Assembly: GCA_951230915.1 (NCBI GenBank)
Contig: OX579637.1
Coordinates: 25,916,001 to 25,980,000 of the forward strand
Direction of reading: 5' to 3'
DNA: 64,000 nucleotides
Source: Antitrichia curtipendula
Lineage: Eukaryota; Streptophyta; Bryopsida; Hypnales; Leucodontaceae
The notes under the pieces were generated by a model. That model searched no databases. It saw only the letters and a program-made list of their open reading frames with translations, and was not told where the DNA came from. This document shows, piece by piece, positions 53,413 to 64,000 of the stretch. Each line of letters opens with the position of its first letter. Positions within the stretch are counted from its first letter, which is position 1. Made by a program: the position numbers and the translations under genes.

Positions 53413-54302
53413 CTTGAGGGTGTTTACAACTTTTACAACTTTCTTCAAGTCACTTTCAAAGTGGAATTCGATGATCGTAGACGTAGAGGCCACGAAACTA
53501 CAGGTTCAGTTTAATTTCGATTCTTTTATTATTCACGTGGAGGTGGATTCAATGCTACGCACAAAATAAATATTTTTGTGCATTCTAATACTTGAGGGTG
53601 TTTACAACTTTTACAACTTTCTACAAGTCACTTTGAAAGTGGAATTCGATGACATTAGATGTGGAGGCCACGAAACTACAGGTTCAGTTTAATTCCGATT
53701 CTTTTATTATTCACGTGAGGGTGAATTCAATGCTACGCACAACTTAAATATTTTTGTGCATTCTAATACTTGAGGGTGTTTACAACTTTTACAACTTTCT
53801 TCAAGTCACTTTCAAAATGGAATTCGATGACATTAGATGAGGAGGCCACGAAACTACAGGTTCAGTTTAATTCCGATTCTTTTATTATTCACGTGAGGAT
53901 GGATTCAATGCTACGCACAACTTAAATATTTTTGTGCATTCTAATACTTGAGGGTGTTTACAACTTTTACAACTTTCTACAAGTCACTTTCAAAGTGGAA
54001 TTCTATGACATTAGACGTGGAGGCCACGAAACTACAGGTTCAGTTTAATTCCGATTCTTTTATTATTCACGTGAGGGTGGATTCTATGCTACGCACAAAA
54101 TAAATATTTTTCTGCATTCTAATACTTGAGGGTGTTTACAACTTTTACAACTTTCTACAAGTCATTTTCAAAGTGGAATTCTATGACATTAGATGTGGAG
54201 GCCACGAAACTACAAGTTCAGTTTAATTCCGATTCTTTTATTATTCACGTGAGGGTGGATTCAATGCTACGCACAACTTAAATATTTTTGTGCATTCTAA
54301 TA
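53413..54302. repeat. Five-monomer block, copy 1 (repeated 1958 bp downstream)
   Basis: Markers in order are GATCGTAGACGTAGAGG, GGTGAATTC, AAAATGGAATTC with GATGAGGAGG, GGATTCTATGC, and CATTTTC with CTACAAGTTC. All recur at 55371-56260, eleven monomers later. Confidence 0.85.
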
Positions 54303-55370
54303 CTTGAGGGTGTTTACAACTTTTACAACTTTCTACAAGTCACTTTCAAAGTGGAATTCTATGACATTAGATGTGGAGGCCACGAAACTACAGGTTCAGT
54401 TTAATTCCGATTCTTTTATTATTCACGTGAGGGTGGATTCAATGCTACGCACAAAATAAATATTTTTGTGCATTCTAATACTTGAGGGTGTTTACAACTT
54501 TTACAACTTTCTTCAAGTCACTTTCAAAGTGGAATTCGATGACATTAGATGTGGAGGCCACGAAACTACAGGTTCAGTTTAATTCCGATTCTTTTATTAT
54601 TCACGTGAGGGTGGATTCAATGCTACGCACAACTTAAATATTTTTGTGCATTCTAATACTTGAGGGTGTTTACAACTTTTACAACTTTCTACAAGTCACT
54701 TTCAAAGTGGAATTCGATGACATTAGATGTGGAGGCCACGAAACTACAGGTTCAGTTTAATTCCGATTCTTTTATTATTCACGTGAGGGTGGATTCAATG
54801 CTACGCACAAAATAAATATTTTTGTGCATTCTAATACTTGAGGGTGTTTACAACTTTTACAACTTTCTACAAGTCACTTTGAAAGTGGAATTCTATGACA
54901 TTAGATGTGGAGGCCACGAAACTACAGGTTCAGTTTAATTCCGATCCTTTTATTATTCACGTGAGGGTGGATTCTATGCTACGCACAAAATAAATATTTT
55001 TGTGCATTCTAATACTTGAGGGTGGTTACAACTTTTACAACTTTCTACAAGTCACTTTCAAAGTGGAATTCTATGACATTAGATGTGGAGGCCACGAAAC
55101 TACAAGTTCAGTTTAATTCCGATTCTTTTATTATTCACGTGAGGGTGGATTCAATGCTACGCACAACTTAAATATTTTTGTGCATTCTAATACTTGAGGG
55201 TGTTTACAACTTTTACAACTTTCTTCAAGTCACTTTCAAAGTGGAATTCGATGACATTAGATGTGGAGGCCACGAAACTACAGGTTCAGTTTAATTCCGA
55301 TTCTTTTATTATTCACGTGAGGGTGGACTCAATGCTACGCACAACTTAAATATTTTTGTGCATTCTAATA

Positions 55371-56794
55371 CTTGAGGGTGTTTACAACTTTTACAACTTT
55401 CTTCAAGTCACTTTCAAAGTGGAATTCGATGATCGTAGACGTAGAGGCCACGAAACTACAGGTTCAGTTTAATTTCGATTCTTTTATTATTCACGTGGAG
55501 GTGGATTCAATGCTACGCACAAAATAAATATTTTTCTGCATTCTAATACTTGAGGGTGTTTACAACTTTTACAACTTTCTACAAGTCACTTTCAAAGTGG
55601 AATTTTCTGACATTAGATGTGGAGGCCACGAAACTACAGGTTCAGTTTAATTCCGATTCTTTTATTATTCACGTGAGGGTGAATTCAATGCTACGCACAA
55701 CTTAAATATTTTTGTGCATTCTAATACTTGAGGGTGTTTACAACTTTTACAACTTTCTTCAAGTCACTTTCAAAATGGAATTCGATGACATTAGATGAGG
55801 AGGCCACGAAACTACAGGTTCAGTTTAATTCCGATTCTTTTATTATTCACGTGAGGATGGATTCAATGCTACGCACAACTTAAATATTTTTGTGCATTCT
55901 AATACTTGAGGGTGTTTACAACTTTTACAACTTTCTACAAGTCACTTTCAAAGTGGAATTCTATGACATTAGACGTGGAGGCCACGAAACTACAGGTTCA
56001 GTTTAATTCCGATTCTTTTATTATTCACGTGAGGGTGGATTCTATGCTACGCACAAAATAAATATTTTTCTGCATTCTAATACTTGAGGGTGTTTACAAC
56101 TTTTACAACTTTCTACAAGTCATTTTCAAAGTGGAATTCTATGACATTAGATGTGGAGGCCACGAAACTACAAGTTCAGTTTAATTCCGATTCTTTTATT
56201 ATTCACGTGAGGGTGGATTCAATGCTACGCACAACTTAAATATTTTTGTGCATTCTAATACTTGAGGGTGTTTACAACTTTTACAACTTTCTTCAAGTCA
56301 CTTTCAAAATGGAATTCTATGACATTAGATGAGGAGGCCACGAAACTACAGGTTCAGTTTAATTCCGATTCTTTTATTATTCACGTGAGGATGGATTCAA
56401 TGCTACGCACAACTTAAATATTTTTGTGCATTCTAATACTTGAGGGTGTTTACAACTTTTACAACTTTCTACAAGTCACTTTGAAAGTGGAATTCTATGA
56501 CATTAGACGTGGAGGCCACGAAACTACAGGTTCAGTTTAATTCCGATTCTTTTATTATTCACGTGAGGGTGGATTCTATGCTACGCACAAAATAAATATT
56601 TTTCTGCATTCTAATACTTGAGGGTGTTTACAACTTTTACAACTTTCTACAAGTCATTTTCAAAGTGGAATTCTATGACATTAGATGTGGAGGCCACGAA
56701 ACTACAAGTTCAGTTTAATTCCGATTCTTTTATTATTCACGTGAGGGTGGATTCAATGCTACGCACAACTTAAATATTTTTGTGCATTCTAATA
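55371..56794. repeat. Five-monomer block, copy 2, with an added 3-monomer duplication
   Basis: This repeats 53413-54302, with a private GGAATTTTC in the second monomer. Its last three monomers (55727-56260) are then repeated at once as 56261-56794. That pushes the following matched block from 11 to 14 monomers away (54303 onwards against 56795 onwards). Confidence 0.85.
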
Positions 56795-58396
56795 CTTGAG
56801 GGTGTTTACAACTTTTACAACTTTCTACAAGTCACTTTCAAAGTGGAATTCTATGACATTAGATGTGGAGGCCACGAAACTACAGGTTCAGTTTAATTCC
56901 GATTCTTTTATTATTCACGTGAGGGTGGATTCAATGCTACGCACAAAATAAATATTTTTGTGCATTCTAATAATTGACGGTGTTTACAACTTTTACAACT
57001 TTCTTCAAGTCACTTTCAAAGTGGAATTCGATGACATTAGATGTGGAGGCCACGAAACTACAGGTTCAGTTTAATTCCGATTCTTTTATTATTCACGTGA
57101 GGGTGGATTCAATGCTACGCACAACTTAAATATTTTTGTGCATTCTAATACTTGAGGGTGTTTACAACTTTTACAACTTTCTACAAGTCACTTTCAAAGT
57201 GGAATTCGATGACATTAGATGTGGAGGCCACGAAACTACAGGTTCAGTTTAATTCCGATTCTTTTATTATTCACGTGAGGGTGGATTCAATGCTACGCAC
57301 AAAATAAATATTTTTGTGCATTCTAATACTTGAGGGTGTTTACAACTTTTACAACTTTCTACAAGTCACTTTGAAAGTGGAATTCTATGACATTAGATGT
57401 GGAGGCCACGAAACTACAGGTTCAGTTTAATTCCGATCCTTTTATTATTCACGTGAGGGTGGATTCTATGCTACGCACAAAATAAATATTTTTGTGCATT
57501 CTAATACTTGAGGGTGGTTACAACTTTTACAACTTTCTACAAGTCACTTTCAAAGTGGAATTCGATGACATTAGATGTGGAGGCCACGAAACTACAAGTT
57601 CAGTTTAATTCCGATTCTTTTATTATTCACGTGAGGGTGGATTCAATGCTACGCACAACTTAAATATTTTTGTGCATTCTAATACTTGAGGGTGTTTACA
57701 ACTTTTACAACTTTCTTCAAGTCACTTTCAAAGTGGAATTCGATGACATTAGATGTGGAGGCCACGAAACTACAGGTTCAGTTTAATTCCGATTCTTTTA
57801 TTATTCACGTGAGGGTGGATTCAATGCTACGCACAACTTAAATATTTTTGTGCATTCTAATACTTGAGGGTGTTTACAACTTTTACAACTTTCTACAAGT
57901 CACTTTCAAAGTGGAATTCGATGACATTAGATGTGGAGGCCACGAAACTACAGGTTCAGTTTAATTCCGATTCTTTTATTATTCACGTGAGGGTGGATTC
58001 AATGCTACGCACAAAATAAATATTTTTGTGCATTCTAATACTTGAGGGTGTTTACAACTTTTACAACTTTCTACAAGTCACTTTGAAAGTGGAATTCTAT
58101 GACATTAGATGTGGAGGCCACGAAACTACAGGTTCAGTTTAATTCCGATCCTTTTATTATTCACGTGAGGGTGGATTCTATGCTACGCACAAAATAAATA
58201 TTTTTGTGCATTCTAATACTTGAGGGTGGTTACAACTTTTACAACTTTCTACAAGTCACTTTCAAAGTGGAATTCTATGACATTAGATGTGGAGGCCACG
58301 AAACTACAAGTTCAGTTTAATTCCGATTCTTTTATTATTCACGTGAGGGTGGATTCAATGCTACGCACAACTTAAATATTTTTGTGCATTCTAATA
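56795..58396. repeat. Block matching 54303-55370, with an internal 4-monomer repeat
   Basis: Monomers from 56795 match those from 54303 (TATGAC; CTTCAAG; CGATGAC; TTTGAAAGTG with GATCC and TCTATGC; GGTGGTTAC with CTACAAGTTC). The run 57151-57684 recurs at 57863-58396, 712 bp later, carrying the TTTGAAAGTG and TCTATGC markers. Confidence 0.8.
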
Positions 58397-60710
58397 CTTG
58401 AGGGTGGTTACAACTTTTACAACTTTCTACAAGTCACTTTCAAAGTGGAATTCGATGACATTAGATGTGGAGGCCACGAAACTACAGGTTCAGTTTAATT
58501 CCGATTCTTTTATTATTCACGTGAGGGTGGATTCAATGCTACGCACAAAATAAATATTTTTGTGCATTCTAATAATTGACGGTGTTTACAACTTTTACAA
58601 CTTTCTTCAAGTCACTTTCAAAGTGGAATTCTATGACATTAGATGTGGAGGCCACGAAACTACAGGTTCAGTTTAATTCCGATTCTTTTATTATTCACGT
58701 GAGGGTGGATTCAATGCTACGCACAACTTAAATATTTTTGTGCATTCTAATACTTGAGGGTGGTTACAACTTTTACAACTTTCTTCAAGTCACTATCAAA
58801 GTGGAATTCGATGACATTAGATGAGGAGGCCACGAAACTACAGGTTCAGTTTAATTCCGATTCTTTTATTATTCACGTGAGGATGGATTCAATGCTACGC
58901 ACAACTTAAATATTTTTGTGCATTCTAATACTTGAGGGTGTTTACAACTTTTACAACTTTCTACAAGTCACTTTGAAAGTGGAATTCTATGACATTAGAC
59001 GTGGAGGCCACGAAACTACAGGTTCAGTTTAATTCCGATCCTTTTATTATTCACGTGAGGGTGGATTCAATGCTACGCACAAAATAAATATTTTTGTGCA
59101 TTCTAATAATTGACGGTGTTTACAACTTTTACAACTTTCTTGAAGTCACTTTCAAAGTGGAATTCGATGACATTAGATGTGGAGGCCACGAAACTACAGG
59201 TTCAGTTTAATTCCGATTCTTTTATTATTCACGTGAGGGTGGATTCAATGCTACGCACAACTTAAATATTTTTGTGCATTCTAATACTTGAGGGTGTTTA
59301 CAACTTTTACAACTTTCTTCAAGTCACTTTCAAAGTGGAATTCGATGACATTAGATGTGGAGGCCACGAAACTACAGGTTCAGTTTAATTCCGATTCTTT
59401 TATTATTCACGTGAGGGTGGATTCAATGCTACGCACAACTTAAATATTTTTGTGCATTCTAATACTTGAGGGTGGTTACAACTTTTACAACTTTCTTGAA
59501 GTCACTTTCAAAGTGGAATTCGATGACATTAGATGTGGAGGCCACGAAACTACAGGTTCAGTTTAATTCCGATTCTTTTATTATTCACGTGAGGGTGGAT
59601 TCAATGCTACGCACAAAATAAATATTATTGTGCATTCTAATACTTGAGGGTGGTTACAACTTTTACAACTTTCTTGAAGTCACTTTCAAAGTGGAATTCG
59701 ATGACATTAGATGTGGAGGCCACGAAACTACAGGTTCAGTTTAATTCCGATTCTTTTATTATTCACGTGAGGGTGGATTCAATGCTACGCACAAAATAAA
59801 TATTTTTGTGCATTCTAATAATTGACGGTGTTTACAACTTTTACAACTTTCTTCAAGTCACTTTCAAAGTGGAATTCTATGACATTAGATGTGGAGGCCA
59901 CGAAACTACAGGTTCAGTTTAATTCCGATTCTTTTATTATTCACGTGAGGGTGGATTCAATGCTACGCACAACTTAAATATTTTTGTGCATTCTAATACT
60001 TGAGGGTGGTTACAACTTTTACAACTTTCTACAAGTCACTTTCAAAGTGGAATTCGATGACATTAGATGTGGAGGCCACGAAACTACAGGTTCAGTTTAA
60101 TTCCGATTCTTTTATTATTCACGTGAGGGTGGATTCAATGCTACGCACAAAATAAATATTTTTCTGCATTCTAATACTTGAGGGTGGTTACAACTTTTAC
60201 AACTTTCTACAAGTCACTTTCAAAGTGGAATTCGATGACATTAGATGTGGAGGCCACGAAACTACAGGTTCAGTTTAATTCCGATTCTTTTATTATTCAC
60301 GTGAGGGTGGATTCAATGCTACGCACAACTTAAATATTTTTGTGCATTCTAATACTTGAGGGTGGTTACAACTTTTACAACTTTCTACAAGTCATTTTCA
60401 AAGTGGAATTCGATGACATTAGATGTGGAGGCCACGAAACTACAGGTTCAGTTTAATTCCGATTCTTTTATTATTCACGTGAGGGTGGATTCAATGCTAC
60501 GCACAAAATAAATATTTTTGTGCATTCTAATAATTGACGGTGTTTACAACTTTTACAACTTTCTTCAAGTCACTTTCAAAGTGGAATTCTATGACATTAG
60601 ATGTGGAGGCCACGAAACTACAGGTTCAGTTTAATTCCGATTCTTTTATTATTCACGTGAGGGTGGATTCAATGCTACGCACAAAATAAATATTTTTGTG
60701 CATTCTAATA

Positions 60711-61778
60711 CTTGAGGGTGTTTACAACTTTTACAACTTTCTTCAAGTCACTTTCAAAGTGGAATTCTATGACATTAGATGTGGAGGCCACGAAACTACA
60801 GGTTCAGTTTAATTCCGATTCTTTTATTATTCACGTGAGGGTGGATTCAATGCTACGCACAACTTAAATATTTTTGTGCATTCTTATACTTGAGGGTGTT
60901 TACAACTTTTACAACTTTCTACAAGTCACTTTCAAAGTGGAATTCTATGACATTAGATGTGGAGGCCACGAAACTACAGGTTCAGTTTAATTCCGATCCT
61001 TTTATTATTCACGTGAGGGTGGATTCAATGCTACGCACAACTTAAATATTTTTCTGCATTCTAATACTTGAGGGTGTTTACAACTTTTACAACTTTCTTC
61101 AAGTCACTTTCAAAGTGGAATTCGATGACATTAGATGTGGAGGCCACGAAACTACAGGTTCAGTTTAATTCCGATTCTTTTATTATTCACGTAAGGGTGG
61201 ATTCAATGCTACGCACAAAATAAATATTTTTGTGCATTCTAATACTTGAGGGTGTTTACAACTTTTACAACTTTCTTCAAGTCACTTTCAAAGTGGAATT
61301 CGATGACATTAGATGTGGAGGCCACGAAACTACAAGTTCAGTTTAATTCCGATTCTTTTATTATTCACGTGAGGGTGGATTCAATGCTACGCACAAAATA
61401 AATATTTTTCTGCATTCTAATACTTGAGGGTGGTTACAACTTTTACAACTTTCTACAATTCACTTTCAAAGTGGAATTCGATGACATTAGATGTGGAGGC
61501 CACGAAACTACAGGTTCAGTTTAATTCCGATTCTTTTATTATTCACGTGAGGGTGGATTCAATGCTACGCACAACTTAAATATTTTTGTGCATTCTAATA
61601 CTTGAGGGTGGTTACAACTTTTACAACTTTCTACAAGTCATTTTCAAAGTGGAATTCGATGACATTAGATGTGGAGGCCACGAAACTACAGGTTCAGTTT
61701 AATTCCGATTCTTTTATTATTCACGTGAGGGTGGATTCAATGCTACGCACAAAATAAATATTTTTGTGCATTCTAATA
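60711..61778. repeat. 6-monomer tandem duplication, copy 1 (1068 bp)
   Basis: Markers are TTCTTATACTTG (about 60883), GATCC, CACGTAAGG (about 61191), CTACAAGTTC, CTACAATTCAC and CATTTTC. Each recurs 1068 bp later. By eye the two copies agree without a mismatch over 60591-61835 against 61659-62903. Confidence 0.92.
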
Positions 61779-62846
61779 CTTGAGGGTGTTTACAACTTTT
61801 ACAACTTTCTTCAAGTCACTTTCAAAGTGGAATTCTATGACATTAGATGTGGAGGCCACGAAACTACAGGTTCAGTTTAATTCCGATTCTTTTATTATTC
61901 ACGTGAGGGTGGATTCAATGCTACGCACAACTTAAATATTTTTGTGCATTCTTATACTTGAGGGTGTTTACAACTTTTACAACTTTCTACAAGTCACTTT
62001 CAAAGTGGAATTCTATGACATTAGATGTGGAGGCCACGAAACTACAGGTTCAGTTTAATTCCGATCCTTTTATTATTCACGTGAGGGTGGATTCAATGCT
62101 ACGCACAACTTAAATATTTTTCTGCATTCTAATACTTGAGGGTGTTTACAACTTTTACAACTTTCTTCAAGTCACTTTCAAAGTGGAATTCGATGACATT
62201 AGATGTGGAGGCCACGAAACTACAGGTTCAGTTTAATTCCGATTCTTTTATTATTCACGTAAGGGTGGATTCAATGCTACGCACAAAATAAATATTTTTG
62301 TGCATTCTAATACTTGAGGGTGTTTACAACTTTTACAACTTTCTTCAAGTCACTTTCAAAGTGGAATTCGATGACATTAGATGTGGAGGCCACGAAACTA
62401 CAAGTTCAGTTTAATTCCGATTCTTTTATTATTCACGTGAGGGTGGATTCAATGCTACGCACAAAATAAATATTTTTCTGCATTCTAATACTTGAGGGTG
62501 GTTACAACTTTTACAACTTTCTACAATTCACTTTCAAAGTGGAATTCGATGACATTAGATGTGGAGGCCACGAAACTACAGGTTCAGTTTAATTCCGATT
62601 CTTTTATTATTCACGTGAGGGTGGATTCAATGCTACGCACAACTTAAATATTTTTGTGCATTCTAATACTTGAGGGTGGTTACAACTTTTACAACTTTCT
62701 ACAAGTCATTTTCAAAGTGGAATTCGATGACATTAGATGTGGAGGCCACGAAACTACAGGTTCAGTTTAATTCCGATTCTTTTATTATTCACGTGAGGGT
62801 GGATTCAATGCTACGCACAAAATAAATATTTTTGTGCATTCTAATA
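61779..62846. repeat. 6-monomer tandem duplication, copy 2 (1068 bp)
   Basis: Partner of 60711-61778, with TTCTTATACTTG at about 61951 and CACGTAAGG at about 62259. CACGTAAGG appears a third time at about 63861, so part of the unit may continue past the right edge. Confidence 0.92.
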
Positions 62847-63914
62847 CTTGAGGGTGTTTACAACTTTTACAACTTTCTTCAAGTCACTTTCAAAGTGGAA
62901 TTCGATGACATTAGATGTGGAGGCCACGAAACTACAAGTTCAGTTTAATTCCGATTCTTTTATTATTCACGTGAGGGTGGATTCAATGCTACGCACAACT
63001 TAAATATTTTTGTGCATTCTAATACTTGAGGGTGTTTACAACTTTTACAACTTTCTACAAGTCACTTTCAAAGTGGAATTCGATGACATTAGATGTGGAG
63101 GCCACGAAACTACAGGTTCAGTTTAATTCCGATTCTTTTATTATTCACGTGAGGGTGGATTCAATGCTACGCACAACTTAAATATTTTTCTGCATTCTAA
63201 TAATTGAGGGTGTTTACAACTTTTCTTACTTTCTACAAGTCACTTTCAAAGTGGAATTCGATGACATTAGATGTGGAGGCCACGAAACTACAGGTTCAGT
63301 TTAATTCCGATTCTTTTATTATTCACGTGAGGGTGGATTCAATGCTACGCACAACTTAAATATTTTTGTGCATTCTAATAATTGAAGGTGGTTACAACTT
63401 TTACAACTTTCTACAAGTCACTTTGAAAGTGGAATTCTATGACATTAGACGTGGAGGCCACAAAACTACAGGTTCAGTTTAATTCTGATTCTTTTATTAT
63501 TCACGTGAGGATGGATTCAATGCTACGCACAACTTAAATATTTTTGTGCATTCTAATACTTGAGGGTGTTTACAACTTTTACAACTTTCTACAAGTCACT
63601 TTGAAAGTGGAATTCTATGACATTAGACGTGGAGGCCACGAAACTACAGGTTCAGTTTAATTCCGATCCTTTTATTATTCACGTGAGGGTGGATTCAATG
63701 CTACGCACAACTTAAATATTTTTGTGCATTCTAATACTTGAGGGTGTTTACAACTTTTACAACTTTCTTCAAGTCACTTTCAAAGTGGAATTCGATGACA
63801 TTAGATGTGGAGGCCACGAAACTACAGGTTCAGTTTAATTCCGATTCTTTTATTATTCACGTAAGGGTGGATTCAATGCTACGCACAAAATAAATATTTT
63901 TGTGCATTCTAATA

Positions 63915-64000
63915 CTTGAGGGTGTTTACAACTTTTACAACTTTCTTCAAGTCACTTTCAAAGTGGAATTCGATGACATTAGATGTGGAGGCCACGAAAC
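63915..64000. repeat. Partial monomer at the right edge
   Basis: The first 86 bp of a copy, cut by the window. Its sequence is ordinary for zone 4 (CTTCAAG, CGATGAC), so the array continues to the right. The 16 bp at 1-16 are likewise the end of a copy that begins outside the window. Confidence 0.95.

Larger units (their letters stand above)
1..64000. repeat. 178-bp tandem satellite array filling the window
   Basis: The whole window is a head-to-tail array. The string CTTGAGGG (or a one-base variant) recurs every 178 bp from 17 to 63915, giving 359 full copies plus partial copies of 16 bp (1-16) and 86 bp (63915-64000). The monomer phase shifts by only 4 bp in total, and four identical one-base deletions account for all of it. 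Every copy is in the same orientation, and copies differ from one another by a limited set of recurring substitutions. I saw no inserted element, gene, tRNA or inversion on either strand. The monomer is AT-rich and roughly one nucleosome plus linker long, as is common for centromeric satellites. A centromeric role is inferred from architecture only. I do not recognise the family. Confidence 0.98.
45937..64000. repeat. Array zone 4: GGTGGTTAC/CTTGAAG variants
   Basis: From 46289 many copies read GAGGGTGGTTACAAC where the rest of the array reads GAGGGTGTTTACAAC, and CTTGAAGTC and GACCTTAG appear. Later in the zone TTTGAAAGTG, GGATTCTATGC, GATGAGGAGG and TAATTGACGG join. The CATATATATAC tail is last seen at about 52330. 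Duplications of 2, 3, 4, 6 and 11 monomers are nested in the zone. There is no gene. Confidence 0.77.

Noticed and set aside
1..64000. CRISPR array
   Set aside because: Repetition covers the full 178-bp unit with no unique spacers. Unit length and content do not fit direct repeats with spacers.
1..64000. CENP-B box in the monomer
   Set aside because: I looked for the TTCG....A..CGGG pattern on both strands of the common monomer types and saw no match. TTCG occurs only in the TTTCGATT allele and is not followed by the rest of the motif.
1..64000. Known satellites (primate alpha satellite, Arabidopsis CEN178)
   Set aside because: The length is similar, but the sequence does not resemble what I know of either. 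No assignment is made without a database search.
1..64000. Transposon or LTR insertion within the array
   Set aside because: The monomer phase is continuous from edge to edge apart from four one-base deletions, which leaves no room for an insertion.
1..64000. Inverted segments of the array
   Set aside because: Every copy reads CTTGAGGG or a close variant on the plus strand. No reverse-complement copy was seen.

Overview
The window is one uninterrupted satellite DNA array. It contains 359 complete head-to-tail copies of a 178-bp monomer, plus 16 bp of a partial copy at the left edge and 86 bp at the right edge. Taking CTTGAGGG as the start of the monomer, copies begin at 17, 195, 373 and so on, up to 63915. 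The length budget closes exactly if 355 copies are 178 bp and four are 177 bp. All copies lie in the same orientation. I see no gene, RNA gene, transposon, inversion or non-satellite interruption on either strand, and the array runs off both ends.

An array of this length, with a roughly nucleosome-sized AT-rich monomer and layered higher-order repeats (HORs), points to a eukaryotic chromosome, most likely centromeric or pericentromeric heterochromatin. That location is inferred from architecture. I do not recognise the monomer. It does not look like primate alpha satellite or Arabidopsis CEN178, and I do not name a species.

Monomer variants fall into four zones. Zone 1 (about 1-6958) is a mixture containing a 10-monomer HOR and several monomers with an A/T-rich CATATATATAC tail. 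Zone 2 (6959-22800) is marked by CTGCGC and GATCC alleles and by the absence of the GACCGTAGACG allele. It holds 3-, 6-, 9-, 12- and 13-monomer repeats. Zone 3 (22801-45936) is dominated by GACCGTAGACG monomers. It contains a 9-mer HOR (1601 bp), an apparently identical 13-mer tandem duplication (2314 bp) and an 8-mer HOR (1424 bp) tagged by a pair of TTTAGAAC monomers. Zone 4 (45937-64000) is marked by GGTGGTTAC and CTTGAAG alleles and contains 2-, 3-, 4-, 6- and 11-mer duplications.

The array shows repeated unequal exchange in blocks of whole monomers and short gene-conversion patches, with almost no indels. Each monomer carries two short dyad symmetries, a CACGTG palindrome and an EcoRI site. 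No part looks protein-coding. The few longer open frames are accidental read-through of dimers.
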